DNA of 64,000 nt from Thalassoglobus sp. JC818 (GCF_040717535.1 NZ_JBFEFI010000001.1:682001-746000); one strand, 5' to 3'. Positions 28,859 to 38,561 are shown, counted from the first letter of the stretch. Numbers and translations are program-made. Notes: generated by a model from the letters alone, not told the origin.

Positions 28859-30355
28859 TCAGTTTTTGGGAGGAGCGAGTCCGCCTGCAGAGCGGCGGAC
28901 TTTGGCGGGCTCGTCGACATGTTGCGGAGCTTCGAGTCCGGAATCAGTCAGGCATTTTGAAAACTCTGGGAACGTTGCGTTCAAGACGCTGCAAATGTAA
29001 ATCATCAAGTCTTTGCTGGGGATTTCATCGGCACTCGAAGAATAGAACCTCTGATAGGCTTTCGCAGCTGTACCTGCAGGGTCAGCTTTCATCCGCACGA
29101 AGAGACGATCAATGGTCGGGGCGGTGACCTCCGTAATTCCGAATGTGCGACGAGCTTCGTATTCCAACTTCCACCCGGCACCGCTTCTGTCTCTCTCAGT
29201 TGTTTTGAGATCGAGAATGTTGGTCTCCCAGTTGGTCAGGGAAGTCGTTTCGCGATCGAATTCGTAAACTTGAAACGCGGGATTGTTCCCGAAGACCGGA
29301 CTCACTGCCGGGGCGATTTTGTGAAGCAGGACCGGATGATCTGCGTCACCAATGACTCGATAGTCGTCCATGTGCGTATGCCCGGTGAAAGCAATGCGAA
29401 CCACACCTTGGAAGCGACGAAGCAGTTGTCGATATCCGGTTGAAAACGGATCTTTCCAAAGTTCAGCTGTCGAACTCCGACCACTGTCTTTCTCCTCGAC
29501 ATAACTGTCGAGTCCCGGAGGAACATGCATCAGCAACCAGACCTTCTGCCCGCGAGACTTTGCAGTCTCCAATTCAGCTTCGAGCCATTTCAATTGAGCG
29601 AGACCGGGCGAGTTGCCACGAGGTGCGCACTCGCAGCAGTTCTGCTCTTTGGGATCGTGATAGTCAGTGCAATAGCTTCCGCTCCAGAGGACAGTATTCA
29701 GGACGATCAACCGTTCACTTTTGAGGCTGGGAAGATCGACGGCATAGGCTCCCCACCTATGAAAGGTTTCACGAAAGGTCGTTTTATCCACCGTCTCGAG
29801 TAGCAACGGTTGCCAGATGTCTGCAAAGACCGTCAGGAACTGCCCTCCCGGCTGAATCCAATAGTCCTGGCAAAAGGAATCATCGTTTCCAAGAGTCGCA
29901 AAAACTGGAGTCTTCGGAAAAGCTTCCTGGAACTCGTTCGCAATCAGTCGGAGCGTCTTCTGTGTAAATTTACGGTAGGCTTCGGCATCTTCGGCGATCG
30001 GTTGAGGAGCCAGTGCGTTGTACTTGGCTTGCCAGTCGTGCGCGAGGAAATCGCCCGGATAGAGAATGAACGGCGGGTCTGAAACTCGACCTCGAGCTGC
30101 ATCGATTGCCGAGACGAAAAGCGAGTAGTTGCTGTCCGAACCATATTGGCTGGGGGGCTGCTGCAATGAACGGAAATACTCCGGCCATTCATCCTCCGGA
30201 AGTTCCACCAGCTTCTCAAACGCTTTTCGATCGAGTCCTGAGAACGGATCGAAATGGATGTCTGAAATCAGCAGAATTTCTTCTGCGGGCAAAGATAATG
30301 TCCCGAAGAACATTGCGATGACGACGACAAGACTCCGGAAGAATTGTGCTGGCAT
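28859..30355 (-). CDS. Exported metallophosphoesterase (acid sphingomyelinase-like)
   Basis: 498 residues from the ATG at 30355, which begins the signal peptide LVVVIAMFFGTLSLPAEE. The calcineurin-like motifs are in order: DIHFD, PGDFLAHD, LGNDD, LLMHVPPG and FTGHTHMDD. These are the metal-ligand and catalytic sequences of dinuclear phosphoesterases. The layout and length resemble the acid sphingomyelinase-like phosphodiesterases, so the substrate may be a phosphodiester lipid or nucleotide, but this cannot be proved. It converges on ppk2 and is divergent from the CSD-DUF1294 gene. Confidence 0.88.
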   Translation of the reverse strand: MPAQFFRSLVVVIAMFFGTLSLPAEEILLISDIHFDPFSGLDRKAFEKLVELPEDEWPEYFRSLQQPPSQYGSDSNYSLFVSAIDAARGRVSDPPFILYPGDFLAHDWQAKYNALAPQPIAEDAEAYRKFTQKTLRLIANEFQEAFPKTPVFATLGNDDSFCQDYWIQPGGQFLTVFADIWQPLLLETVDKTTFRETFHRWGAYAVDLPSLKSERLIVLNTVLWSGSYCTDYHDPKEQNCCECAPRGNSPGLAQLKWLEAELETAKSRGQKVWLLMHVPPGLDSYVEEKDSGRSSTAELWKDPFSTGYRQLLRRFQGVVRIAFTGHTHMDDYRVIGDADHPVLLHKIAPAVSPVFGNNPAFQVYEFDRETTSLTNWETNILDLKTTERDRSGAGWKLEYEARRTFGITEVTAPTIDRLFVRMKADPAGTAAKAYQRFYSSSADEIPSKDLMIYICSVLNATFPEFSKCLTDSGLEAPQHVDEPAKVRRSAGGLAPPKN

Positions 30356-30744
30356 TCGGTTTTCAAACTCTGGGATTTCATTCAATGGGTTGGGCACTTT
30401 GTTCCTTCCGACACTGGCTTTCAACATCATTGCAAAAACCTCTTCGACGCTCGAAGCGAGACAGTCTCGAAAGCCATGCGTTGAGGTCCGGCAACTGAAT
30501 GTATGGGCTTGGCGAACTCTCGATCAATCGTGAATTGTCCGCAGCTATCGCTCAACATGGTCCGAAATCGAATCGTCAAGTGGACGACTCGTCGATGTTT
30601 CGTCATGCTCTGAATTCTTCTCCGCGATGTGAGGATCACGTCATGGATAGATCGCGAGTCGATGACAGATCGAAGCGACGACGAGTCACTTCGAAAACTG
30701 TCTCATCACTTCAGCCGATCAGCAATAAAGTCAGTTAGCGTTTG
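30356..30744. other. Divergent intergenic region
   Basis: 389 bases between the phosphoesterase and the CSD-DUF1294 gene. No tRNA, clear promoter hexamers, strong palindrome or coding signal is visible. It should carry promoters for both neighbours. Confidence 0.4.
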
Positions 30745-31425
30745 ATGGAGTTTTCAGTGAAAGGATGCATCACGGGCTGGAACGACGAACGAGGATTCGG
30801 TTTCGTCATTTCCGAAGATGATGAAGCGGACCGCATCTTCGCTCACATCAGCAATTTTGTGAAAGGCTCTCCACGACCACGCGACGGTGATCGCGTCGAG
30901 TTCGCGATTGAATCGAACGGCGAGCGGGGGCTGCAAGCGGTTCAAATTCAGCTCATTCGCAGTCCTCTGGAGTGGTCTCGGGCGGAAACAATCAACTTGC
31001 TCATCTCAGTCGGAGCACTCGCAGCGATCGGAATCTACGGAGTCGTGACGGGCATCCCATCAATGATGAATATCGCCATTCTGTTGGGCTACACCATCTT
31101 GAGTCTCATCACGTACGTGATCTTCGCGGATGACAAGCGCCGCGCACAAACCGGGAAGTGGCGGTGGGAAGAACGCCAACTCCACATGCTCAGTCTGTTT
31201 GGAGGTTGGCCCGGTGCGTTGGTGGCGCAAAGGAAACTACGTCACAAGAACCGCAAAGTTGCGTTTCAAGTGACGATGTTGGCAATGATCCTTCTCAACG
31301 TGACTGTGGTGATCACTGTGTATACTTTCCTTCCCGAAATGACTTCTTACGTTTCAGCAAACTCTCGACATGTCGACCAACAGCCTGACGAGCACGCACT
31401 GCCCGTAATCCGACCGCGCCGTTGA
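30745..31425 (+). CDS. Cold-shock domain fused to DUF1294 membrane domain
   Basis: 226 residues from the ATG at 30745, immediately after a TTG in the same frame. Residues 1-65 are a cold-shock OB fold with the RNP1-type GFGFVISE and RIFAHISNF (RNP2-type). After a linker come three or four hydrophobic helices, with the DUF1294 pattern DDKRRAQTGKWRWEERQLHMLSLFGGWPG split over them. Fusions of this kind are known in many bacteria. The cold-shock part likely binds nucleic acid on the cytoplasmic side of the membrane; the role is unknown. Confidence 0.92.
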   Translation: MEFSVKGCITGWNDERGFGFVISEDDEADRIFAHISNFVKGSPRPRDGDRVEFAIESNGERGLQAVQIQLIRSPLEWSRAETINLLISVGALAAIGIYGVVTGIPSMMNIAILLGYTILSLITYVIFADDKRRAQTGKWRWEERQLHMLSLFGGWPGALVAQRKLRHKNRKVAFQVTMLAMILLNVTVVITVYTFLPEMTSYVSANSRHVDQQPDEHALPVIRPRR

Positions 31426-31593
31426 AACGATTCCTCGGAGCGACTTTCGCATGGGCGAAGAACTCTTTAGAACAGGTCTTCGAGCTGTTGAACTCTGAAT
31501 GAAATTCGGATGAGCAATCTTTACTGATCCGTTCTCATCGACATCAAAACACTACAATTGCTTCACAATTCTTACCAACCTGAGTGGAATCCG

Positions 31594-33594
31594 ATGAAAG
31601 TGCTCCAAGTCATCCTTCTCGTTCTGTTTGCGTGTGTTGAAATCCACGCCGACGAACTCTTGTTTCCCAACGCGGACTTTGAACAGGGAACCCTCGAAAA
31701 CTGGACGGCTGAAGGTGAAGCGTTTCGCATTCAACCCACTCGAGGCGACAACACTTCCGCCCGAAATCGTGAACCATCGAACCTTCAAGGGAGTTGGTGG
31801 ATTGGCGGATATGAGCGATTCAACGGAACAGTCGGTGAACCGGGTGCGACTGCCGGCGATCACCTGACGGGGACATTGACATCTCGCGAGTTTGAGATCA
31901 AACACCCGTACATCACGTTTCGCATCGGAGCAGGGCACCTGCCCGGTGAAGTCGGTGTGAGATTGCTCGTCGACGGAGAATCAATTGATCTTGCCACTGG
32001 GGTCGATCACGAAACGATGGTGATGGAGAGTTCTGACGTCCGCCAGCACATCGGCAAGCTCGCTCGACTTCAGATCTACGACACAGCGACCGGTGGCTGG
32101 GGCCACATCAATGTTGATGACTTCCGTGGAACAGAATCGCCAGCCCCCGAAACGTCGATGGACTTCGTGCTCGACGCACGAGTGAAACCCTCAAGCTATC
32201 CGGACACCTCTTACGATCAACCACTTCGTCCGCAGTTTCATTTCGTGTCGAAGAAGAACTGGTTGAACGATCCCAACGGAATGTTGTTTGACGGTGAAAA
32301 CTATCACTTATTCTTCCAACACAATCCCAATGGAACCGAATGGGGCAACATGACATGGGGTCATGCGATCAGCCAAGACATGATCCACTGGAAACAGCTC
32401 GAGCACGCACTTCTTCCCTATCGTGTCGATCGGCGATCGGGAACCATCTTTTCCGGAACTGCTGTCATTGACCACAACAACAGCTTGGGAAAACAAGTTG
32501 GAGACACGAAAACAATCTGCGCATTCTTCACCTTCGCAGCCAACCCTTCATTCTACCAAGCGATGGCTTACAGCACAGACGGAGGATTCACGTGGACCTA
32601 TTGGAATGAGGGGCGCGCCATCGTTGACAACCAGGGGTTCGATCAAGGTGAACGTGATCCCAAAGTCTTCTGGCATGAAGCTTCACAGAAATGGGTGATG
32701 GTCCTCTGGGTTCAACAGAATCCGGGACGCGTCAGGTGGTTCACTTCGACGAATCTCGTCGACTGGGAATTCGCGTCGGACCTGATGCGAGACTGGGCAT
32801 TCGAGTGCATGGATGTCGTCTTCTTGCCAGTCGATGGTGATCCAGAAAATGTCAAGTGCGTGATTTACGACGCCAGCTTCGATTACGAGATCGGCACGTT
32901 CGACGGAAAGCAGTTTCACGCGGAAACCGAAACTCTCCAGAACGTTCGCGGCAATTATTATGCAGCCCAAACCTTCTATCAGGCACCGGACGGACGTGCT
33001 GTGCAGATTGGATGGATGCGAGGCGGTCCAAACTCAGCCAAGCTGTTTGATGTCCCTCACAATCAGCAAATGGCCTTTCCGGTTGAACTCGAATTGAAAT
33101 CGACTCCCGAAGGAGTCCGCCTGTTTTGCTCTCCGATTTCCGAGATCGAAACACTCGTCGCTGAGACTCACGAGTTCAAGAATTTGTCACTTCGCGAAGG
33201 TGTCAATCCGCTCAGCGATTTGCAGGATCTCGACCTGGTTGATTTGGAAATTGTTTTCAGCCCCGGTGAGGCAAAGGAAGTTGTGTTCGATTTGCCACGA
33301 ACACAACTTCGATATGTCGCAGAGAACCACCAACTTCTTTGTAATGGTGTGACAGAGAGTGGTGAGCGCCGTGAAGAAGTTTGCCTGGAGCAATTCACCG
33401 AGCGTGATGGAAAAATTCACTTGCGAGTGCTGGTCGACCGCCTTTCCGTCGAGACCTATGCATTCGGCGGAGAAGCGTTTTCAGCAAATTACATCTCTCC
33501 GATCGACCAAGAGACGCTCTCGATCCATAGCCTCGGTGGAACTGCGGTGATCCATGACCTGAAGATCCGCGAACTCAATTCCGCGTGGAAATAG
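31594..33594 (+). CDS. Glycoside hydrolase family 32 (levanase/invertase type), exported
   Basis: 666 residues from the ATG at 31594, with signal peptide VLQVILLVLFACVEIHADE. An N-terminal carbohydrate-binding-like beta domain (about residues 20-180) with SWWIGGYER precedes the catalytic part. The GH32 nucleophile motif is NWLNDPNGM (Asp226), the transition-state motif RDPKVFW, and the acid/base region ECMDVVFLP. A C-terminal beta-sandwich has the usual WMRG and VDRLSVETY elements. The enzyme should release fructose from levan, inulin or sucrose outside the cytoplasm. It stands alone; no fructose transporter or kinase is next to it. Confidence 0.92.
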   Translation: MKVLQVILLVLFACVEIHADELLFPNADFEQGTLENWTAEGEAFRIQPTRGDNTSARNREPSNLQGSWWIGGYERFNGTVGEPGATAGDHLTGTLTSREFEIKHPYITFRIGAGHLPGEVGVRLLVDGESIDLATGVDHETMVMESSDVRQHIGKLARLQIYDTATGGWGHINVDDFRGTESPAPETSMDFVLDARVKPSSYPDTSYDQPLRPQFHFVSKKNWLNDPNGMLFDGENYHLFFQHNPNGTEWGNMTWGHAISQDMIHWKQLEHALLPYRVDRRSGTIFSGTAVIDHNNSLGKQVGDTKTICAFFTFAANPSFYQAMAYSTDGGFTWTYWNEGRAIVDNQGFDQGERDPKVFWHEASQKWVMVLWVQQNPGRVRWFTSTNLVDWEFASDLMRDWAFECMDVVFLPVDGDPENVKCVIYDASFDYEIGTFDGKQFHAETETLQNVRGNYYAAQTFYQAPDGRAVQIGWMRGGPNSAKLFDVPHNQQMAFPVELELKSTPEGVRLFCSPISEIETLVAETHEFKNLSLREGVNPLSDLQDLDLVDLEIVFSPGEAKEVVFDLPRTQLRYVAENHQLLCNGVTESGERREEVCLEQFTERDGKIHLRVLVDRLSVETYAFGGEAFSANYISPIDQETLSIHSLGGTAVIHDLKIRELNSAWK

Positions 33595-33618
33595 ACCGCC
33601 AATTTGAGGAATACTCTT

Positions 33619-33661
33619 CAACCGACTGGTCTCATATCGCGGATGAAAGACCAGTCGGTTG
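33619..33661. terminator. Bidirectional terminator hairpin
   Basis: Perfect 14-base inverted repeat: CAACCGACTGGTCT at 33619-33632 and AGACCAGTCGGTTG at 33648-33661, with a 15-base loop. It lies between two convergent genes (GH32 and esterase), 25 bases after the first stop. There is no long T tract on either side, but the position and stem length favour a terminator for both directions. Confidence 0.7.
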
Positions 33662-33762
33662 TTGCAAGAGATCAGCAAGAACGACTTCAAGATAAAGCAC
33701 TCATCCAAGTCGCAGGACAAACTTTGATGAGTGGAGATAAAGACTCTCCTTAGTCGGTCTCA

Positions 33763-35010
33763 TTATTCAGCAGAGTCACCATCGAGATTGACGGGATTGT
33801 CATTCTCCCTGAATAGATTCTGGGCGAAGGTGTGGAGATACTCGCGCCAGTTCTTCCAGACATGACCGCCATCGGTTTCTTCATAGATGACGTCAAAGTC
33901 ATGCTTCTTCAGCATCGCGACTGTTGCGCGGGATGTTTCCAACAGGAAGTCCTCTTTGCCCGTGGCAAACCAGACCAGTTGCAAGCTTTCTTTGGCTGAA
34001 GCATTATCCAAAGCTTCCAGATACTGCTCTTCCCAGGAAGGTCCTGAATCCTGTCCCGGACGTTGATTCGCAATCCCGAAAACCCCAGAACTGAAAACTC
34101 CAACGTATCCGTAGCCCTCAAGATTTCGGATCGCGATGTTGAGCGTTTGTGCTCCTCCCATCGAGAGGCCAGCAATCGCACGGTTATCCGGACCCGACTT
34201 GACTCGGTAGTGAGATTCCACAAAAGGGACGATGTCGTCCTCAAAGTCTTTTGTGAATTCATCCATGCGAAGTCCGTCTCTCCCGAACTGAAAACGTCCG
34301 GTGTGACCATTTGGCATAACGACAATCATGGGTGCTGCGTGTCCTGACGCGATCAGGTTGTCCAAGATAAAGCTAGCTCGGCCGACACTTGTCCATGAAT
34401 CGTCGCTATCAGTGGCTCCGTGCAATAGATAGAACACGGGGAACTGATCATCGCTGCCGCGTTCGTAACCAGGAGGAGTGTAAACGTGCATTCGTCGGGA
34501 TCGACCGAGTGAAGAGGACGTATAGGTCACTTCCGCCACGCTCCCATGTTCGATGTCGAGAACATCCATCCACGAACTTCCAGGAACCACGAGCAGGCTT
34601 GAGGCCGAACTGTTCGATTCACTCGTCAGATTGTTGACGGGGTCGTTAACCGCAACGCCGTCGAGATCAAATCGGTATCGATAGGCTCCAGAAGGAACCG
34701 GGCCGACAGTTGCTTCCCAGACGCCTTCCCCGCTTTTCTTCATCTCAACGCCGCGACCAATGTTGGGAATGTCGCTGCTGGCGAGTCGAACAGCGTCAGC
34801 ATTCGCTGCTCGAATTCGGAAGGTGACCTGTCCATCCTCGGCGATCTCCGGTGACTCGACAGGAGGAGCGAACTGTGGAGGCTGGGCAACTCCCTCTTCA
34901 GAACTGATGACGCACAGGGAAACCAAGCACATCAAAGTGAGTACTTCAGCTCGCCACTGACGCTGCGAAGTCATCAGCTCCTTAAACTTCTCCGCGATCT
35001 GTTTGTGCAT
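33763..35010 (-). CDS. Exported esterase with N-terminal CBM48-like domain (feruloyl-esterase type)
   Basis: 415 residues with a signal sequence (LTLMCLVSLCVISSEEG). Residues about 45-150 look like an early-set immunoglobulin-like or CBM48 domain (VTFRIRAANADAV, GAYRYRFDLDG). The alpha/beta hydrolase domain follows, with FPVFYLLHGATD, nucleophile GLSMGG, and a C-terminal GGHVWKNW whose His completes the triad. This resembles esterase D / feruloyl esterases such as XynZ. It probably deacylates plant or algal polysaccharide. It is 57 bases downstream of the MarR gene on the same strand, so it is likely controlled by that regulator. AAAGG precedes the ATG. Confidence 0.87.
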   Translation of the reverse strand: MHKQIAEKFKELMTSQRQWRAEVLTLMCLVSLCVISSEEGVAQPPQFAPPVESPEIAEDGQVTFRIRAANADAVRLASSDIPNIGRGVEMKKSGEGVWEATVGPVPSGAYRYRFDLDGVAVNDPVNNLTSESNSSASSLLVVPGSSWMDVLDIEHGSVAEVTYTSSSLGRSRRMHVYTPPGYERGSDDQFPVFYLLHGATDSDDSWTSVGRASFILDNLIASGHAAPMIVVMPNGHTGRFQFGRDGLRMDEFTKDFEDDIVPFVESHYRVKSGPDNRAIAGLSMGGAQTLNIAIRNLEGYGYVGVFSSGVFGIANQRPGQDSGPSWEEQYLEALDNASAKESLQLVWFATGKEDFLLETSRATVAMLKKHDFDVIYEETDGGHVWKNWREYLHTFAQNLFRENDNPVNLDGDSAE

Positions 35011-35066
35011 TTTTAGACCTTTGTCGAATTGAGAATTAATGAATCAAAAAGCGGTATCGTAGCTGT

Positions 35067-35516
35067 TCACTCGGAGTCAGTTGTGACTCTCTGTGCTCCG
35101 GGTTGCATGTTCAGAGTCACTTGATTCAGCAAGTTGATCAGACTACGGACATCTTGAGGGGGCAATTCTCCGATCAATTGGGTGCGAAACTCCTCACTTT
35201 CGTTTCTCATCTTCGCAAACGCTTTGCGTCCCGTCGGAGTGATGTGTACAGAGCGTGCTCTTCTGTCGGTTGGATGTGGTTTTCGACGGATGAAACGTTT
35301 TTTCTCGAGAGCTACCAAAATTGGGCGAATCGTGTTTGGATCAGAGTTCACTCGATCAACGAGGAGTTGCTGAGTGATCCCGTCTTCATCGTCAAGCACA
35401 GACAAAACGACATATTGATTGGCAGTCAATCCGAATGGTTGCAGCACACGATCGGCTTGCCGATGCATCGAGAGATACGCCGCCCGGAGCGACATCGCCA
35501 ACTCATGACCACTCAC
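35067..35516 (-). CDS. MarR family transcription regulator
   Basis: 149 residues from the GTG at 35516, preceded by GAGGTG at good spacing. The open frame to 35645 runs across a palindromic operator, and the ATG at 35495 is another option. It contains the winged-helix fold: LTANQYVVLSVLDDEDG, the recognition helix region NTIRPILVALEKKRFI, and the wing PHPTDRRARSVHITPTG. MarR dimers usually repress their own gene and an adjacent gene when no ligand is bound. The near-perfect palindrome at 35607-35628 is a fitting autoregulatory site. The esterase gene follows immediately. Confidence 0.9.
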   Translation of the reverse strand: MSGHELAMSLRAAYLSMHRQADRVLQPFGLTANQYVVLSVLDDEDGITQQLLVDRVNSDPNTIRPILVALEKKRFIRRKPHPTDRRARSVHITPTGRKAFAKMRNESEEFRTQLIGELPPQDVRSLINLLNQVTLNMQPGAQRVTTDSE

Positions 35517-35606
35517 ACGCACCTCGCCGAAACATTGACAATTGCCTCCATTCAGTTGGACATTGCGGTTGCTCAAAGACTGAATCTTGGAAGACCGTGC
35601 AGACCA

Positions 35607-35628
35607 ACTAGTACGTGAACGTATTAGT
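35607..35628. promoter_or_regulatory. MarR-type operator palindrome
   Basis: Two ten-base arms, ACTAGTACGT and ACGTATTAGT, are separated by GA; nine of ten positions are complementary. The core TACGT/ACGTA is typical of sites for winged-helix MarR dimers. It lies 91 bases upstream of the preferred MarR start and in front of its gene, consistent with autorepression. Confidence 0.65.
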
Positions 35629-35675
35629 TTTACATGGAACGTCACTGATACTTCAAGCGTCAGAGGGCTCTGACG

Positions 35676-37316
35676 TCAGTCTTGATTTCCGGAAGCTGCT
35701 GGCACGAGAAGTCTGGTATCGTGCTCTGAGTCCGCCTGCAAATCTTCTCCCTGCGATGCCCATTTCACTGCTTCTGCAATAATGGTTTCCAGACCGGGAG
35801 TTGCTTCCGGATGCGGGCTGATCGAAACGACTCGGCCGGAACCAAACGGAGCCACAACGATTGCAGGGCTGTCAATCATTGTCCCTTCCTGAGGTTCATA
35901 CTTCGCGACTTCCGAGCGAAACCAGGCAAGGGGAGTCCACTCCGGAAGATGAGCATCCGGTCCGAGGCCCACGATTGGACCGTTCTGGTATCGAACGGTC
36001 AATTTCCCCGACGGACTGAAAACTTCTTCGCCGTCTGCGGTCAGTTCCATCTCGACATCCAATGGACCTCCACGAAACCACATTGATTTTTTGCCGACAC
36101 CAGGGATGTCGATGGTCTTGTTGAAAACGGACGTATTGATCACGTGCAGCGACCAGTCGTAATGTGCAGAGCAGAGATAGGCTCCCGCACAGATCCCAAC
36201 AACTCCACCTCCCTGATTCACATAGTCACGGATCACTTCTCGACCATCTGGACCAATCGCTCGTCCCTGACGGCTTCCGCTTCCGCCCGGAAAGATTAAG
36301 ACATCGAATTGCGAGAGCGTCGCAGCAGACAGGTCTTTAGGGCCGAAACGAACCACTTCAAATTCTGGACGGGACAGCGCCTTCGAAACGTTCTTCAATC
36401 CATTCGTCGTCGTTCCAGCATCGTCAAACAGCCCCGCAGACAACTGTTCTCGATCGTCAGATGCCGTTAGTTGATCAGACCAGTCGGAATCAAGGAGTCC
36501 GATTTCCTTCAAAGCTGTCGATACCATCACCCGATGCTGGAACGTACGAAACGAAAGAGGCTGTTCTTTGAAAGTCGTCTCGAGAATGAAACTCCGCACT
36601 CCGAGCACGTCAGCACATGCTCTGACGAGACTTCCCTGCGCTGCTCCGCTGCGCGACAGGGCCACAAAAAGATGCCCATCGTCATCAACAGTCTGATTCA
36701 CCGCGTCGAGCATCTTCTCTGCAAGTTGATGCTGTTCATCAGAACGAGAGAAAATGACACTCGAACCGACGGACTTCGAATTCGACACATGAAAATCAAA
36801 TCCCTCGTGGAGATCGAACACGAAGTCCGGTTCGACTGATTCCACAAATTCCCAAACGGTTTCACACAGCGGAGTTCGAGGGTGAAGGTTCGTGAGTTTG
36901 GGAAAGTTACGGTTCAAATCCCTCTGCGAACGGTCGTTTCTCTGTTCGGGAAACCAACGCATCTCGGCTTTCAAACCGAGTCGATTCACACTTGGAATGA
37001 CAACGAGTTTGCCACGCGCAATCGACCAGTGACGAATCTGTTTGGCCGCTTCACTGCCAGCCGGTTCGTTTCCGTGCATGCCTCCAGTGATCAGAACAGT
37101 CGGTCCGGTGTCATCCGAATCAATCGCATACCAGGGAGTCGCCCAACTGGTCCCTTCTCCAAGCATTCCACTGGACCGACGAAGGTCACTTTCTCCAGCA
37201 TCAGATGAATTTGAAGCCGAAGCTGCAACAACGGCGAACAACAAAATCAGGTAGCGGAGCCATTCACAAAATCGAGTCGAAGGTAACTTTGCGAGGCGGG
37301 TCATAATTGTGCTCAT
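35676..37316 (-). CDS. Aspartoacylase/M14-type zinc hydrolase fused to GATase-like domain, exported
   Basis: 546 residues with an N-terminal signal anchor (LRYLILLFAVVAASAS). Residues about 60-270 resemble the M14/AstE-AspA fold: the zinc motif GGMHGNEP with His81 and Glu84, RDLNRNFP, and DLHEGFDF. Residues about 320-530 resemble the BPL_N class of glutamine amidotransferase-like domains: FPGGSGSRQ, GICAGAYLCS with a nucleophile-elbow Cys, and SPHPEATP. I know of both families but the combination is unusual. The chemistry of the whole protein is unknown. It could cleave an amide or peptide of an extracytoplasmic polymer. It is read toward the MarR gene with its own upstream region. Confidence 0.72.
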   Translation of the reverse strand: MSTIMTRLAKLPSTRFCEWLRYLILLFAVVAASASNSSDAGESDLRRSSGMLGEGTSWATPWYAIDSDDTGPTVLITGGMHGNEPAGSEAAKQIRHWSIARGKLVVIPSVNRLGLKAEMRWFPEQRNDRSQRDLNRNFPKLTNLHPRTPLCETVWEFVESVEPDFVFDLHEGFDFHVSNSKSVGSSVIFSRSDEQHQLAEKMLDAVNQTVDDDGHLFVALSRSGAAQGSLVRACADVLGVRSFILETTFKEQPLSFRTFQHRVMVSTALKEIGLLDSDWSDQLTASDDREQLSAGLFDDAGTTTNGLKNVSKALSRPEFEVVRFGPKDLSAATLSQFDVLIFPGGSGSRQGRAIGPDGREVIRDYVNQGGGVVGICAGAYLCSAHYDWSLHVINTSVFNKTIDIPGVGKKSMWFRGGPLDVEMELTADGEEVFSPSGKLTVRYQNGPIVGLGPDAHLPEWTPLAWFRSEVAKYEPQEGTMIDSPAIVVAPFGSGRVVSISPHPEATPGLETIIAEAVKWASQGEDLQADSEHDTRLLVPAASGNQD

Positions 37317-37593
37317 AATTTCTTAAACGACCGGTTCGTAATCGACAACGGGAAAGAGACGCGTTTCGATGGGAAGAGACTTTGGCCCCTGTTCATCTCG
37401 TATGTCTTGCATGCAGCACCACACCCATTTACCGTAACCGAATTGAACCTCACTGAAAACACGATCGATCCACTTTCCTCAAGTGTCACTCCGCTGCCTG
37501 ACGTTGTCGATTTGCTCCACGCGAAATCGCACACCCTCCCTGAACACACGCGTTGTTTATTCTCTGACGATTTCTCTCAATGGAAGCCATTCC

Positions 37594-38460
37594 ATGAATA
37601 TCACCAGACGCAGCTTCTGTTCGGCAATTGGTTCCGCAAGTCTTTTGACAGCCGGTTTTCCATTGTTTGCTCAAACGAAAAACAAACAATCACTGCGGGT
37701 CATCGCATACAACATTTACGCCTGCAAAGGATGGCCGTCTGAACGTCCATTGGCCCAAAAGGCAGTCGCTAACGGGCAAATGGCGGAGCGCCTGGCGATG
37801 GAGTTGTCGCTATACGATCCCGATGTTATCAACTTCTCTGAGTCTCCGGACGAGAAATTGACGCGGCAGGTGGCTGAACATCTCGGGATGCATCACGTTC
37901 GATTTCCGAGCGGAGGCAACTGGCCAGGCACGCTGTTGAGCCGATATGAAATCACAGACTCCGAAAACGTTCCGTTGGGTTACGAACGGCCGAAAGATCT
38001 TTTCACTCGACACTGGGGACGTGGAACTATTCAGATTCCCGGATATGGTCCATTGATTGTTCATTCCGCACATCTCTATCCCGTGGCAGACCCAACAATT
38101 CGACTGAAAGAAATTCGAGCGATGTTGGCCGCCATGCGACAAGATCTTGAATCCGGGCAGTCGATGCTCCTGATCGGCGATTTAAATCACAATCCTGACA
38201 CCGAAGAATATAAGCTTTGGATGGAAGCTGGCTGGAAAGATACATTCGCTCAAGTCGGAAAGGGAGAAGGGCTGACGATTAAAGCGGACATCCCCAAATA
38301 CCGAATCGATTATGTCATGGCATTCGGTCCGATCGCTGAACAAATTCAAGAGTCGCGACCGCTCTTTGAGGGAGCCTTCCGCCTCAATATTCAAGATGAA
38401 AACTCATTCGCCCTCAGTGACCATCTTCCTCAATTCGCTCTCTTTGAAATCGAATCATAA
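37594..38460 (+). CDS. Endonuclease/exonuclease/phosphatase family protein, Tat-exported
   Basis: 288 residues from the ATG at 37594. The Tat-like start TRRSFCSAIGSASLL is followed by the EEP fold: VIAYNIYAC, NFSESPDE, HSAHLYP, GDLNHNP and SDHLPQ. These motifs carry the metal-binding Asn/Glu, Asp and His residues of the DNase I-like superfamily. Family members hydrolyse phosphodiester or phosphomonoester bonds in nucleic acids, sphingomyelin or inositol phosphates. It precedes an SGNH hydrolase by 100 bases on the same strand. The exact substrate cannot be told from sequence. Confidence 0.87.
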   Translation: MNITRRSFCSAIGSASLLTAGFPLFAQTKNKQSLRVIAYNIYACKGWPSERPLAQKAVANGQMAERLAMELSLYDPDVINFSESPDEKLTRQVAEHLGMHHVRFPSGGNWPGTLLSRYEITDSENVPLGYERPKDLFTRHWGRGTIQIPGYGPLIVHSAHLYPVADPTIRLKEIRAMLAAMRQDLESGQSMLLIGDLNHNPDTEEYKLWMEAGWKDTFAQVGKGEGLTIKADIPKYRIDYVMAFGPIAEQIQESRPLFEGAFRLNIQDENSFALSDHLPQFALFEIES

Positions 38461-38561
38461 ACAGTTCCTTCCCGCGAAATCTCACCGCAGCGTTTACGCT
38501 TACTCAAACCGTTGTCTCGCCTGAATTCGCTCGCTCACCTTATTTCTGAGGAAACACTCTA

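Noticed and set aside
36911..36925. tRNA T-loop-like GGTTCAAATCC
   Set aside because: It is within the M14/GATase coding sequence and has no acceptor or anticodon stem.
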